Origin: Sneathiella aquimaris
Lineage (GTDB): Bacteria; Pseudomonadota; Alphaproteobacteria; Sneathiellales; Sneathiellaceae
Assembly (NCBI RefSeq): GCF_026409565.1
Contig: NZ_CP112881.1
Coordinates: 558,001 to 622,000 of the forward strand
Direction: 5' to 3'
DNA: 64,000 nucleotides
Position 1 is the stretch's first letter. The number at the start of each line of letters is the position of its first letter. Below the pieces are notes generated by a model that saw only the letters and a list, made by a program, of their open reading frames with translations, searched no databases and was not told the DNA's origin. Shown here in pieces: positions 37,895-49,323 of this stretch. The position numbers were made by a program, and so were the translations under genes.

Positions 37895-38817
37895 GTTCCA
37901 GAGGATTTGGGATGGGCGTTTTCATAGACTTTCAAAAGCGTGTCGATTTCCAAATCCGTATAAACCTGCGTGCTGGAGAGGGAGGCGTGACCAAGAAGCT
38001 CCTGAATGGTGCGAAGATCACCACCATTTTTCAGAAGATGGGTTGCGAAACTGTGGCGCAACGCATGGGGCGTCGCTGTTTCTGGTAAACCCAGACGGCG
38101 TCGTAATTCCTGAACCCGATGCTGAATAGTTCGGGCATTGAGCCGCTTTCCCTGCTTGCCAAAGAACAACGGGCCATCCTCCCGAAACCTGAACGGGCAT
38201 TCGTTAATATAGGCCTCAATTGCCTCACGGACAGCAGGCAATACCGGGACAAGTCGTTCTTTGTTGCCTTTTCCCAAAATCCGCAAGACTTCCCCGTGAG
38301 GGCGGTCCTGATAATTGAGGGAAAGCGCCTCATTGATACGAAGGCCACAGCCGTATAAAAGGCTAAGCACAGCTGTATCCCGGTCTTGCAGCCAGCGTTG
38401 GCCCGTACCCGGACTGTGACGGCTACTGTTGAGAAGTAATTTTGCCGCTTTGGGGCTGACAGGTCTGGGCAGGGTTTTTGGTTTCTTGGGGGAGCGCACA
38501 ATTTTAATATAGGGGTTATGCAAAACGCCGTCTTTTTCCTGCTTGCGAAAAAAACTGCGGACCGACGAAAGAACCCGATTTAAAGATGTCGCTGATAACC
38601 CGTCTCGCTGGCGGGAAGCAAGGAACGCGCGAAAATCAGCGGCCCGCAATGTCTCCAAGTCCTGAAAGGTTGGCGCTTTCCCCAAATGAGGCCCTAGAAA
38701 GTCCAGAAAATCCGAAACATCCCGGTCATAGGCATTCAAAGTGTGCGGACTGACCTTCTTCTCATGCGTCAGCCAGTTTTTCCAGATTTTCAACCGATCC
38801 GATAGAATGTCCGTCAT
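37891..38817 (-). CDS. xerC: Tyrosine recombinase XerC
   Basis: Site-specific recombinase resolving chromosome dimers with XerD at dif. SAM-like N-terminal domain (1-100) and catalytic domain with Arg160 (GCGLRINEALSL), the Lys in ILGKGNKER, His251 and Arg254 (HALRHSFATHLL), His277 (LLGHASLSSTQ) and Tyr286 nucleophile (VYT). I use the ATG at 38817, five bases after the DUF484 stop; a GTG at 38847 would add ten residues overlapping that gene. The DUF484-xerC pairing is common in proteobacteria. Confidence 0.94.
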   Translation of the reverse strand: MTDILSDRLKIWKNWLTHEKKVSPHTLNAYDRDVSDFLDFLGPHLGKAPTFQDLETLRAADFRAFLASRQRDGLSATSLNRVLSSVRSFFRKQEKDGVLHNPYIKIVRSPKKPKTLPRPVSPKAAKLLLNSSRHSPGTGQRWLQDRDTAVLSLLYGCGLRINEALSLNYQDRPHGEVLRILGKGNKERLVPVLPAVREAIEAYINECPFRFREDGPLFFGKQGKRLNARTIQHRVQELRRRLGLPETATPHALRHSFATHLLKNGGDLRTIQELLGHASLSSTQVYTDLEIDTLLKVYENAHPKSSGT

Positions 38818-38822
38818 GGGCG

Positions 38823-39545
38823 TTACGGTGTCGTGTTTTCCAACCACATCTGCAAACAGGATTGTGTACAGGTTGCCAGAAAAGCTAGGAGTTCCGTGCC
38901 TTGATCTGGATGAAAATGTCCTTCTTCCCGACTGCCGATCGCCAACATGGCTTGGGCATGCAGTGACGGCACTTCAAGTTTGATCAAAGAATCAGAATAA
39001 ACGAGATCCATTGCCGGTCCGAAGATGGCCCGGGATTTGGTTGCAACAGGACGCATCAGGATATGCCCCATATGCCAGTTGGCACGATCAATACTTCCCG
39101 ATTTCAGTCTCTGCAACCCGGTCATTTCCGGAAGTGGGATAGGACCGTCTTCAATGCACAGTGTAATGACATCTACTTCCAGAATTTCTGGCAGGTCTTG
39201 TGTCAGGATATGGACAAAATGCGCAAAGCCTGTTGCGGACAAAATAAGTTGAACGGAGGCATGGATCATTTTCTGGGTATGTTGATTGATCCTTGCCGCG
39301 GCGACAAATGTGTTTTGGGTGTCTGTCAGACGCCGTACTTCTGATTGCAGTCTTTCAACAAGGAAAGACTGCATATCGACAACTCCTTCTCCAGACGGAC
39401 GGGTAGGCGGCGCGGCTTCCATCAGAAGATCTGCGTTCTCTTTCAGAAATTCCGGGTGGCGATTAAGCCAGTTCCGCACATCTGCTGCATCGAGATCCGG
39501 AAGGCTCCCTTTATCAGATGGTTTGCTTTCTTTGCTTTTTGCCAC
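38823..39545 (-). CDS. DUF484 family protein (GAF-like)
   Basis: Cytosolic protein of the DUF484 family, which has a GAF-like fold and unknown function. Typical start region VRNWLNRHPEFLKENADLL, a helical VERLQSEVRRLTDTQNTFVA segment and C-terminal LAIGSREEGHFHPDQGTELL. Its position just before xerC is the conserved arrangement of this family. 240 aa. Confidence 0.9.
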   Translation of the reverse strand: MAKSKESKPSDKGSLPDLDAADVRNWLNRHPEFLKENADLLMEAAPPTRPSGEGVVDMQSFLVERLQSEVRRLTDTQNTFVAAARINQHTQKMIHASVQLILSATGFAHFVHILTQDLPEILEVDVITLCIEDGPIPLPEMTGLQRLKSGSIDRANWHMGHILMRPVATKSRAIFGPAMDLVYSDSLIKLEVPSLHAQAMLAIGSREEGHFHPDQGTELLAFLATCTQSCLQMWLENTTP

Positions 39546-39576
39546 GCCGTTACCCTTTGCCTGTTTCAGCTTTCGT

Positions 39577-40236
39577 TTAGCCGATGATTTTCTGCCCGGT
39601 TTTTTCCCAATCTGACAAAAAGGCTGCGAGGCCCTTATCAGTCAATGGATGAGACACCAGTTGTTTCAGAACCTGCGGCGGAATTGTGCAGACATCTGCA
39701 CCCATCAGCGCAGAATTGACAATATGGGCCGGGTTGCGAATAGAGGCGACCAGAACTTCTGTGTGAAGATTCGGATAGTTGCCATAAATCTGGACGATGT
39801 CGCCGATCAGGTTCATGCCGTCCTGACCAATATCGTCAAGACGACCAACAAATGGGGAAATGTAGGTTGCCCCCGCTTTTGCCGCGAGGATCGCTTGTGC
39901 TGCAGAAAAACACAGCGTTACATTTACCTGTGTGCCTGCTTTTGAAAGCTGTGAGCAGGTTTTAAGGCCAGCCATCGTCAAGGGCACTTTTACGGCGACA
40001 TTTTCAGCAATGCCCGCCAGTTTCTTGCCTTCTTCGATCATTGTTTCATAATCTGTTGCGGCGACCTCTGCGCTAACAGGGCCATCAACAATGGCGCAGA
40101 TTTCTTTAATGACATCAAAAAAATCGCGGCCGCTTTTGGCAATCAAAGAAGGGTTTGTTGTCACTCCGTCCAATAGACCGGTGTCTGCAAGTTCCCGAAT
40201 TTCTTCAGTGTCGGCTGTATCTACAAAAAATTTCAT
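39577..40236 (-). CDS. tal: Transaldolase / fructose-6-phosphate aldolase family (TalC/MipB type)
   Basis: Small-type transaldolase of the pentose phosphate pathway. I start at [20 protein letters not shown], the conserved N-terminus, with GAGGA upstream; a frame extending to 40332 adds 32 unrelated residues. Schiff-base Lys83 in [12 protein letters not shown], phosphate site [13 protein letters not shown], and [18 protein letters not shown]. 219 aa. Transaldolase versus F6P-aldolase activity is not certain from sequence. Confidence 0.93.
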   Translation of the reverse strand: MKFFVDTADTEEIRELADTGLLDGVTTNPSLIAKSGRDFFDVIKEICAIVDGPVSAEVAATDYETMIEEGKKLAGIAENVAVKVPLTMAGLKTCSQLSKAGTQVNVTLCFSAAQAILAAKAGATYISPFVGRLDDIGQDGMNLIGDIVQIYGNYPNLHTEVLVASIRNPAHIVNSALMGADVCTIPPQVLKQLVSHPLTDKGLAAFLSDWEKTGQKIIG

Positions 40237-40421
40237 GACGTTGTCTGCATCCTCAATCAATGCCAAATAAGAATTCCTGTGCCTTCTATAGCCGGTTTGG
40301 CCGCGCTGGACAATTCTTCTGACGTCAGGCACGACCTTTTGGGTGTCTGTTCCTGTTTCTATCTGATATCACTTTAGATCAATGAACCGATATTGACCAG
40401 AGCAGGCCCAAATCAAATCCT

Positions 40422-42602
40422 ATGACAGACCTTTTGGATGAAAGATGTGTACAAGTCCTTCTGCCGATGAGCGCGGGAGCGCTTTATGATTATCGGGTCC
40501 CACCGCAAATGGATTTGCATCTGGGGCAATTTGTCGAAGTACCGCTCGGCCCCAGACAGGTTGTTGGTGTTGTCTGGAAAGAAAATGTGACGCCATCGGT
40601 CGCGCAGGACCGGCTGAAGAGCGTTCTTGATATCCTGCCGTGCCCAGCCCTTCCGTCTGCCAGCCTTCGTTTTGTTGACTGGGTCGCAAATTACACGGTT
40701 CAACGTCCCGGCCGGGTTTTGCGGATGTGCATGAGCATTCCGGACGCCCTGTATCCGAAAGCGCCGAAAAAAGGATTTCGTCATACAGGAAAAATGCCAG
40801 AAAAACTGACAGCTGCGAGGCGTCGGGTTCTGGCGGTTCTGGATGGGGGGTTGGCAAGAACAGCAACAGAGATTTCAGAGCTTGCCGGGACAAGCAGTTC
40901 CGTCTTGAAAGGCCTGGAGAGTCAACAGGTTCTTGAGAGCGTTGCATTGCCTGCGGATGCGTCTATTCCAGAGCCTGACCCCAACGCCGGGGGATTTGAT
41001 TTGTCTGAATTGCAACAGGAAGCTGCTGCAACGCTCTGCACCCCCGTTTCACAACAGATATTTTCTGTATCTTTGCTTGATGGTGTGACCGGTTCCGGTA
41101 AAACGGAAGTGTATTTTGAAGCGATTGCGGAATGCCTGTCGCAAGGCAGGCAAGCCTTGGTGCTGCTCCCGGAAATTGCGCTCTCCTCTCAGTGGCTATC
41201 TCGTTTTGAACAAAGATTTGGTGTTAAACCCGTGGAATGGCACTCGGATCTTGGGCAGGGAACCCGCCGCAAAAACTGGCGGGCGGTTATCGAGGGGAAG
41301 GCAAAGGTTGTCGTTGGCGCGCGTTCAGCCCTTTTTCTGCCGTTTAACAATCTGGGGCTGGTGGTTGTCGACGAGGAACATGAAGCCTCTTTTAAGCAGG
41401 ATGAAGGCGTACCTTATAACGCCCGGGACATGGCTGTTGTCAGAGGATCGCTTGGAAAATTTCCGGTTATTCTGGCCTCGGCTACCCCGTCGCTTGAGAC
41501 GTTGGTCAATGCGCATTCCGGTAAATACACCCATGTGAAATTACCCTCTCGTTTTGGCGGGGCGGTTCTGCCTGATGTTGAAATTGTTGATCTGAAGCTG
41601 CACCGGCCGGGAAGTCAGCGTTGGATATCGGAGCCGCTTCAAAAGGCGGTGGAAGACGTGCTTGCTCTGAAGCAGCAGGCCATGTTGTTTCTGAACCGCC
41701 GTGGCTATGCCCCACTGACATTATGCGACGCCTGTGGCCACCGCTTACAATGTCCGCATTGCAGTGCCTGGCTGGTCGAGCATCGTCTGCTTCGAAAACT
41801 ACAGTGTCATCATTGCGGATTTTCGACAGGGACTCCGAAGGCTTGTCCCGATTGTGAAGAAACGGACAGCTTTAAGGCCTGTGGACCGGGAATAGAACGA
41901 CTAACAGAAGAAGCAGGGCTTCTTTTTCCGGATGCAAAAATTGCAATGATTGCCAGTGACACTCTGACAAGCCCAAGTGCTGCCGCAGAGTTTGTCCGTG
42001 CGATGACCAGTGGGGAAATCGATATTTTGATCGGAACACAGATTGTTGCGAAAGGATATCACTTTCCCAACCTAACATTGGTTGGGGTCGTCGATGCTGA
42101 TCTGGGTTTGGCGGGCGGCGACCTGCGCGCGTCGGAGCGCACATTTCAGTTGTTATCGCAGGTTGCCGGGCGTGCAGGCCGTGCCGAGCAGCGTGGCAAG
42201 GTCTTGTTGCAGTCCCATATGCCGGAACATCCGGTCATTGAAGCGTTGGCCAAACAGGATACCGCGGCCTTCATGGAAAGCGAACGATTGGCCCGCGAAG
42301 AAGCTTTAATGCCCCCTTATGGACGGCTTGCCTCTTTGATTCTGTCCAGTACAGATGCCGAATCGGTGCTTTCCTGTTGCAAGGAGCTTTCTCGAGGGGC
42401 GCCATATGGAGATAATTTCATGATAATGGGCCCGGCCCCGGCACCGCTGTCCATGATACGAGGGCGCCATCGGTACCGATTTTTGTTAAAGACCGCAAAA
42501 GATGTAAATTTACAATCTGTCATCCGAGCATGGCTGAAGGGCAAGAAAATTCCTTCGAACACAAGGCTGCAAGTCGATGTTGATCCCTATAATTTTCTCT
42601 AA
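40422..42602 (+). CDS. priA: Primosomal protein N' (PriA helicase)
   Basis: 3'-5' DNA helicase restarting stalled replication forks. N-terminal DNA-binding domain, Walker A GVTGSGKT (221-228), DEEH box in VVVDEEHEASFKQ, and the Cys-rich zinc region CDACGHRLQCPHCSAW followed by CHHCGF and CPDC. C-terminal helicase motifs include LIGTQIVAKGYHFPNL and LLSQVAGRAGRAEQRG. 726 aa. The adjacent atp operon is a common neighbour in alphaproteobacteria. Confidence 0.97.
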   Translation: MTDLLDERCVQVLLPMSAGALYDYRVPPQMDLHLGQFVEVPLGPRQVVGVVWKENVTPSVAQDRLKSVLDILPCPALPSASLRFVDWVANYTVQRPGRVLRMCMSIPDALYPKAPKKGFRHTGKMPEKLTAARRRVLAVLDGGLARTATEISELAGTSSSVLKGLESQQVLESVALPADASIPEPDPNAGGFDLSELQQEAAATLCTPVSQQIFSVSLLDGVTGSGKTEVYFEAIAECLSQGRQALVLLPEIALSSQWLSRFEQRFGVKPVEWHSDLGQGTRRKNWRAVIEGKAKVVVGARSALFLPFNNLGLVVVDEEHEASFKQDEGVPYNARDMAVVRGSLGKFPVILASATPSLETLVNAHSGKYTHVKLPSRFGGAVLPDVEIVDLKLHRPGSQRWISEPLQKAVEDVLALKQQAMLFLNRRGYAPLTLCDACGHRLQCPHCSAWLVEHRLLRKLQCHHCGFSTGTPKACPDCEETDSFKACGPGIERLTEEAGLLFPDAKIAMIASDTLTSPSAAAEFVRAMTSGEIDILIGTQIVAKGYHFPNLTLVGVVDADLGLAGGDLRASERTFQLLSQVAGRAGRAEQRGKVLLQSHMPEHPVIEALAKQDTAAFMESERLAREEALMPPYGRLASLILSSTDAESVLSCCKELSRGAPYGDNFMIMGPAPAPLSMIRGRHRYRFLLKTAKDVNLQSVIRAWLKGKKIPSNTRLQVDVDPYNFL

Positions 42603-42671
42603 TATTCGGTTTTGCGCTGCGGAAATGTGAAAATTTGGTGAATTTTGGTGAATAAACTACCTTTGGGGATA

Positions 42672-42700
42672 TTGCTTCATAGAAATCACTGTGCTAATAA
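42672..42700 (+). promoter_or_regulatory. Candidate promoter upstream of the atp leader
   Basis: TTGCTT (42672-42677), 17-base spacer, TAATAA (42695-42700) preceded by TGC (extended -10). Start predicted near 42707. A weaker alternative (TTGGTG-N17-TACCTT) lies slightly upstream. Confidence 0.4.
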
Positions 42701-42706
42701 CCCGTT

Positions 42707-42788
42707 GCCTAGCTGAAAAGGGCCGCTATTGTGGCTTGTCGGTGGGGGCATTCAAATTTTCGTTCGACGCATTTCGCGTCGTTTTTTT
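42707..42788 (+). ncRNA. Structured leader or small RNA upstream of atpH
   Basis: From the predicted start to the T-run is about 82 bases. It contains a hairpin (GCCGC 42722-42726 with GTGGC 42731-42735, loop TATT, extendable by G-U pairs) and ends in the intrinsic terminator at 42765-42788. It lies within the 205-base priA-atpH gap. It may be an independent small RNA or an attenuating leader of atpHAGDC. I recognise no named family. Confidence 0.45.
42765..42788 (+). terminator. Intrinsic terminator upstream of atpH
   Basis: CGACGC (42765-42770) pairs perfectly with GCGTCG (42776-42781) around ATTTC, followed by seven T (42782-42788). It stands only 20 bases before the atpH start codon and in the same orientation, so it would stop transcripts before the ATP synthase genes unless overridden. 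Confidence 0.8.
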
Positions 42789-42807
42789 CAGGCTTGGGGA
42801 TCTTTCC

Positions 42808-43368
42808 TTGTCAGCTGAGAACACAATAGTTTCGGGTATCGCTGGTCGCTATGCGACAGCATTGTTTGATCTTGCTTTGGATGCAAAGCAGATTGACGTT
42901 GTTGCTGCGGATATGGCCACGATCAAAACGTCATTGGAAGAGAGTGCGGATCTCGCACGGCTCGTCCTTAGTCCACTTGTTAGCCGAGATGATCAGGCGC
43001 GTGCCATGGCGGCCGTTCTTGAAAAACTGGGCGTAAGTGATCTGGTTCGTCGTTTCGTGGGGACGGTGGCGCTAAACCGCCGCTTGTTTGCCCTGTCGGA
43101 CATGATCGATGTCTTTGGCAAGTTACTCGCCGCAGAGCGCGGTGAAGTGGTTGCTAAAGTTACGTCAGCCAAAAAGCTGACTGTCAAGCAGATGGAGGCT
43201 CTTACGAAAGAGCTAAAATCCTCTACTGGCAGTGATGTTATTATCGACGCACATGTTGATGATGATATTATCGGCGGTCTGGTTGTAAAAGTCGGTTCGC
43301 GTATGGTCGATAGTTCGATCCGAACCAAGCTTCAAAATCTTAAGTTTGCGATGAAAGGGGTTGGGTGA
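42808..43368 (+). CDS. atpH: F1 ATP synthase delta subunit
   Basis: Peripheral stalk subunit joining F1 to the b subunits. I place the start at a TTG giving [20 protein letters not shown], with GGGGA seven bases upstream; the GTG at 42691 would extend through the upstream terminator with unrelated residues. 186 aa matches the family. Conserved C-terminal [20 protein letters not shown] and [13 protein letters not shown]. Overlaps atpA by one base (TGATG). Confidence 0.95.
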   Translation: MSAENTIVSGIAGRYATALFDLALDAKQIDVVAADMATIKTSLEESADLARLVLSPLVSRDDQARAMAAVLEKLGVSDLVRRFVGTVALNRRLFALSDMIDVFGKLLAAERGEVVAKVTSAKKLTVKQMEALTKELKSSTGSDVIIDAHVDDDIIGGLVVKVGSRMVDSSIRTKLQNLKFAMKGVG

Positions 43369-44897
43369 TGGACATCCGCGCCGCAGAAATTTCCGAAATT
43401 CTAAAACAACAGATTGCTGGTTTTGATACGCAAGCTGAGGTTTCAGAAGTTGGTCAGGTGCTGTCTGTTGGAGACGGTGTTGCTCGTATTTACGGTCTGG
43501 ATAATATCCAGGCGGGTGAAATGGTGGAGTTCCCGGGTGGTATTAAGGGTCTGGCCCTGAACCTGGAATCAGACAATGTCGGTGCCGTGATTTTCGGTTC
43601 TGACCGTGACATTAAAGAGGGCGACACCGTTAAACGGACTGGCGCTATCGTAGAGACACAAGTCGGTAAGGGCTTGCTTGGTCGCGTTGTCGATGGTCTG
43701 GGTAACCCGATTGACGGCAAAGGTCCTATCGAAGGCGGCGAAGCTCGCCGTGTGGACGTGAAGGCACCTGGCATTATGCCTCGTAAGTCTGTTCACGAGC
43801 CAATGATGACCGGTCTGAAATCTGTTGATAGTCTTGTGCCTATTGGGCGTGGTCAGCGTGAGTTGATTATTGGTGACCGTCAGACAGGTAAAACGGCGGT
43901 TGCTGTTGATGCGATCCTGAACCAGAAATCTGTCAATGCAACGGACGACGAAAGTAAAAAACTTTACTGCGTTTATGTTGTTGTCGGCCAGAAGCGTTCA
44001 ACTGTTGCTCAGGTTGTTAAGACACTTGAAGAAAACGGTGCGCTGGAATATTCAATCGTTGTTGCTGCAACAGCGTCCGACCCGGCTCCGCTTCAATATC
44101 TCGCACCATTTACTGGCTGTGCGATGGCTGAATATTTCCGTGATAACGGAATGCATTCTTTGATCATTTATGATGATCTGTCTAAACAGGCTGTTGCCTA
44201 TCGTCAGATGTCCCTGCTTCTTCGTCGTCCTCCAGGACGTGAAGCTTATCCAGGTGACGTTTTCTACCTTCACTCTCGTCTTTTGGAACGTTCTGCGAAA
44301 TTGAACGAAGACAATGGGTTGGGTTCAATGACTGCGCTTCCTGTGATTGAAACACAGGCCGGTGACGTGTCTGCCTATATTCCGACAAACGTTATCTCTA
44401 TTACGGACGGTCAGATCTTCCTGGAAACTGAATTGTTCTACCAGGGTATTCGTCCAGCGATTAACGTTGGTTTGTCCGTGTCTCGTGTGGGTTCAGCGGC
44501 TCAGACAAAAGCGATGAAACAGGTTGCTGGTACCATTAAACTGGAACTGGCTCAGTATCGTGAAATGGCCGCATTTGCCCAGTTCGGTTCTGATCTGGAT
44601 GCGTCGACACAGCGTTTGCTGGCTCGTGGTGCCCGTTTGACGGAACTGCTGAAACAGCCTCAGTATTCTCCATTGACCATGGAAGAACAGGTTGTGGCTA
44701 TTTTCTCCGGTGTGCGTGGTTTCCTCGATCGCATCGAAGTAAGCCAGATCGGCGATTTCGAAAAACAACTGCTGACAGAAATGCATGCGAAGCATCAGGA
44801 TCTGATGGACACTATTCGTGATGAAGGTGCTCTCTCTAAAGAAACTGAAGCCAAGCTGACAGAAATTTTGGAAAGCTTTACTACTACTTTTGCGTAA
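43368..44897 (+). CDS. atpA: F1 ATP synthase alpha subunit
   Basis: Non-catalytic nucleotide-binding subunit. Start ATG at 43368 ([20 protein letters not shown]) overlaps the atpH stop by one base. P-loop GDRQTGKT (169-176), [20 protein letters not shown] and the family-signature region [17 protein letters not shown]. 509 aa. Confidence 0.98.
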   Translation: MDIRAAEISEILKQQIAGFDTQAEVSEVGQVLSVGDGVARIYGLDNIQAGEMVEFPGGIKGLALNLESDNVGAVIFGSDRDIKEGDTVKRTGAIVETQVGKGLLGRVVDGLGNPIDGKGPIEGGEARRVDVKAPGIMPRKSVHEPMMTGLKSVDSLVPIGRGQRELIIGDRQTGKTAVAVDAILNQKSVNATDDESKKLYCVYVVVGQKRSTVAQVVKTLEENGALEYSIVVAATASDPAPLQYLAPFTGCAMAEYFRDNGMHSLIIYDDLSKQAVAYRQMSLLLRRPPGREAYPGDVFYLHSRLLERSAKLNEDNGLGSMTALPVIETQAGDVSAYIPTNVISITDGQIFLETELFYQGIRPAINVGLSVSRVGSAAQTKAMKQVAGTIKLELAQYREMAAFAQFGSDLDASTQRLLARGARLTELLKQPQYSPLTMEEQVVAIFSGVRGFLDRIEVSQIGDFEKQLLTEMHAKHQDLMDTIRDEGALSKETEAKLTEILESFTTTFA

Positions 44898-44927
44898 CCT
44901 TTGAGCTGAAAAAGGGGGTAGCCGCAA

Positions 44928-45803
44928 ATGGCGAACCTTAAGGAACTCAAAAATCGGATCACCAGCGTCACCTCGACGCAGAAAATCACCAAGGCCATGA
45001 AAATGGTGGCCGCGGCGAAGCTGCGTCATGCTGAAGAAGCTGCTAATGCGTCCCGCCCTTACGCGGAACGTTTGGAAGCAATGATGGTTTCCCTCGCTTC
45101 CGGTCTGGAAGGCCGGGAGGGGCCCCGTCTTCTTCAGGGGAACGGATCCGATCAAAAGCACTTGCTTATTGTTGCTACGGGTGAGCGGGGATTGTGCGGT
45201 GGCTTTAACAGCTCGATCGCCAAAGCCGCGGCCCGGAAAGTCGATAGCCTGATAGCCGAAGGCAAGGATGTTCAAATCCTTTGCGTTGGGAAAAAAGGCA
45301 ATGACGTGTTGAAGCGTAAATATGGTAAGCTGATCATTGATCTTGTTGATCTGTCAGGTTCCAAGAAAATCGGTTTTGGGGATGCCCAGCCGATCGCTCA
45401 ACGGGCTTTGTCAATGTTCGACGAAGATGCTTTTGATGTTTGTACAATTTTCTATTCGACCTTCGTTTCTGTTCTGACACAGGAAGTGACAGAACAGCAG
45501 TTAATCCCGGCGTCCATTCCTGAGCGCAGCGGTGATGCTGAGAACGAAATCGATTATGATTATGAGCCTGAAGAAGAAGAAATTCTGGCGGACCTTCTGC
45601 CACGAAATATCTCCGTTCAGGTTTATCGCGCGCTTCTTGAGAATGCTGCTTCGGAGCAGGGTGCAAGAATGTCCGCAATGGACAGTGCGACGAGAAATGC
45701 AGGCGAAATGATTGATAAGTTGACCCTGCAATATAACCGTGAACGTCAGGCCGCAATTACGAGCGAACTGATTGAAATTATTTCTGGTGCGGAAGCCCTC
45801 TAA
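44928..45803 (+). CDS. atpG: F1 ATP synthase gamma subunit
   Basis: Central rotor shaft. N-terminal [20 protein letters not shown] followed by [16 protein letters not shown], internal [15 protein letters not shown], and C-terminal coiled-coil [20 protein letters not shown]. 291 aa. Preceded by a GGGGG ribosome-binding stretch. Confidence 0.97.
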   Translation: MANLKELKNRITSVTSTQKITKAMKMVAAAKLRHAEEAANASRPYAERLEAMMVSLASGLEGREGPRLLQGNGSDQKHLLIVATGERGLCGGFNSSIAKAAARKVDSLIAEGKDVQILCVGKKGNDVLKRKYGKLIIDLVDLSGSKKIGFGDAQPIAQRALSMFDEDAFDVCTIFYSTFVSVLTQEVTEQQLIPASIPERSGDAENEIDYDYEPEEEEILADLLPRNISVQVYRALLENAASEQGARMSAMDSATRNAGEMIDKLTLQYNRERQAAITSELIEIISGAEAL

Positions 45804-47282
<1,479 letters not shown>

Positions 47283-47307
47283 CGAGCCTGTATAGGGAGA
47301 GCGTATA

Positions 47308-47709
47308 ATGGCTGATATGGTAACCATGGACCTAGTCTCGCCTGAGAAGCTATTGCTCTCGGATGAGTATGAAATGGTTGTTGTGCCGGGTTCTGAAGGC
47401 GATTTCGCCGTTATGGCCGGACATACAGCTGTGACCTCTTCCCTGCGCCCCGGTGTGATCTCCATCTTTGAAGGGGATACGGAAAAGGATCGGATTTTTG
47501 TTAATGGTGGTTTTGCTCAGATATCTGATGACAAACTGACTGTATTGGCAGAAGAAGCCATTCATGTGGCTGACCTGGATCGCGCAAATCTAGAGCAGCG
47601 TATTCAGGATGCTTCAGAAGATATTGCAGATGCCAAAGACGACGAAATTCGGCGTAAAGCGCAGGAAAGTAAAGAACAGCTTGAACAGCTTTTGGAAGCC
47701 CTCGTCTAA
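47308..47709 (+). CDS. atpC: F1 ATP synthase epsilon subunit
   Basis: Rotor/inhibitory subunit. N-terminal beta-sandwich with LVSPEKLLLSDEYEMVVVPG and GDFAVMAGHTAVTSSLRPGV, then the helical hairpin. 133 aa. Ends the atpHAGDC operon, followed by a terminator. No F0 genes (a, c, b) in this window, the usual split in alphaproteobacteria. Confidence 0.97.
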   Translation: MADMVTMDLVSPEKLLLSDEYEMVVVPGSEGDFAVMAGHTAVTSSLRPGVISIFEGDTEKDRIFVNGGFAQISDDKLTVLAEEAIHVADLDRANLEQRIQDASEDIADAKDDEIRRKAQESKEQLEQLLEALV

Positions 47710-47731
47710 CAGGGTGACCAGATCAAACAAG

Positions 47732-47760
47732 AAAAAGGGGCCTTTCAGAGCCCCTTTTTT
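47732..47760 (+). terminator. Intrinsic terminator after atpC
   Basis: AAAAAGGGGC (47732-47741) pairs with GCCCCTTTTT (47750-47759), eight-base loop, continuing into T. Confidence 0.9.
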
Positions 47761-47842
47761 ATTGCCTTTTTTCTGGCTGTGATCGGGCATCTGTGCGAGA
47801 ATCACTCTTTATTGAACGACCAACAAAAAAGGGATTATCTCA

Positions 47843-49171
47843 ATGGGAGATAGAGCTGTTGTTCTGGGCAGCGGCATCGCGGGATTACTGGCCGCGCGGG
47901 TGCTTTCTGACTTTTTCACTGATGTAACCCTGATTGAGCGGGATCCCAAACCGATTGCGCCTGTGCCGCGAAAAGGCGTACCGCAAGGGCACCATATTCA
48001 TGTTCTGCTGAATAAGGGAGAGGAGATCATTGAAACTCTCCTGCCCGGTTTTAAAGAGGCGCTGTTCAAGGGAGGTTCGGTTCAGGCGACACTTGGAAAA
48101 GAAGTGAAGTGGTATCTGGCCGGCAAATGGATGCCGACATTCGAAGGGGGCATGGTCACTTTTTTCCAATCACGTCCTCTGCTGGAGCAGGTTCTGCGCG
48201 AGTTGGTCCTGAAAATTCGAAACGTTAATATACACTACGACACTGTTTTTAAAGACTATGTTTATGATGCCCAGGGGGACCGGGTTACGGCTGTTACGGT
48301 TCACGAAAAAGGGGCCGAAAAAAGTGTTTCCCTGCCCGCGGATTTTATTTTGGATGCGCAAGGTCGGGGATCCGGTCTGGTCAACCAACTGGAAAAGATG
48401 GAAAAAGGGGCGCCGCGTGAAAGTCGGGTGGGAGTTGATTTTGCTTATTCCAGTGGCCTTTTCGAATTAAGTGCACCGCTCCCTGATGCTTGTAAAGCGA
48501 TCCTGGTGTATCCAAAGGCCCCCAAAGAAACCCGCGCGGCGGCAATTGTTCCTGTTGAGGGGAAGAAATGGTTGGTTACTGCCGCAGGTTACAATGGGGA
48601 TCATCCGCCGCTGGATAAAAACGGCTTTCTTGAATTCACCAAAAGCCTGTCACAGCCAGAGATCCATGATGCGCTTCAATCGGCAACCCTTCTTGATGAA
48701 TTGAAACCTTTCAAATTCAAGGCAGGCATCCGCCGATATTTCCATAAATCGGACCCCCTTCCAAAAAATCTGTTAGCAATCGGTGATGTGATTTGTAGCG
48801 CCAATCCCTTTTTCGGTCAGGGAATTGCTGTTGCCGCCCAAGAAGTGAAAGTATTGCAGGACTGTCTGAAAGAGAATGGTGTAGCGGGGCTTTGCCGTGA
48901 TTCATTTTCGCGGCAGGAGTATTTTGAAAAGATTTCAAAGATCCTGGACATATCTTGGGGTCTGGCCATTGGGGAGGATCTTAAATATCCGACCACAACT
49001 GGAGAGAGGCCTTTCGGGTTTACCCTTAGCCGTTGGTTCAAGGACAGTATTATGTCATCGGATAATCCGGCTGTTGCCCGACAGTTTTACAAAGTAATGC
49101 ATTTTGCCGAGCCGCCGCGGTCGCTGGTAAACTATCAGGTTTTAAAATCAGTTTTCACATCGCGTAGTTAA
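47843..49171 (+). CDS. FAD-dependent oxidoreductase/monooxygenase-like protein
   Basis: Flavoprotein of the aromatic-hydroxylase/geranylgeranyl-reductase superfamily; reaction unknown. N-terminal dinucleotide fold VVLGSGIAGLLAARVLSDFF ending in IERD, then GVPQGHHIHVLLNKGEEIIE, FILDAQGRGSG and the second FAD motif LLAIGDVICSANPFFGQGIA. No obvious quinone-hydroxylase partner. 442 aa. Ribosome-binding AGGGA eight bases before ATG. Its next neighbour (152 bases) is the histidine kinase; no close partner gene. Confidence 0.8.
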   Translation: MGDRAVVLGSGIAGLLAARVLSDFFTDVTLIERDPKPIAPVPRKGVPQGHHIHVLLNKGEEIIETLLPGFKEALFKGGSVQATLGKEVKWYLAGKWMPTFEGGMVTFFQSRPLLEQVLRELVLKIRNVNIHYDTVFKDYVYDAQGDRVTAVTVHEKGAEKSVSLPADFILDAQGRGSGLVNQLEKMEKGAPRESRVGVDFAYSSGLFELSAPLPDACKAILVYPKAPKETRAAAIVPVEGKKWLVTAAGYNGDHPPLDKNGFLEFTKSLSQPEIHDALQSATLLDELKPFKFKAGIRRYFHKSDPLPKNLLAIGDVICSANPFFGQGIAVAAQEVKVLQDCLKENGVAGLCRDSFSRQEYFEKISKILDISWGLAIGEDLKYPTTTGERPFGFTLSRWFKDSIMSSDNPAVARQFYKVMHFAEPPRSLVNYQVLKSVFTSRS

Positions 49172-49323
49172 TATTACTAATTAAACAATAAAGTGAAATA
49201 AACAGACAGTAATCAACACAAAAAAGGCAAAGAAATTAAGTCTATATTTACCTTTCGCTACTAGCGTGCATGTGGGGTATTGCATTTATGGTCGTTCGCG
49301 ACTTAATAAGCGATTGAATTAAT

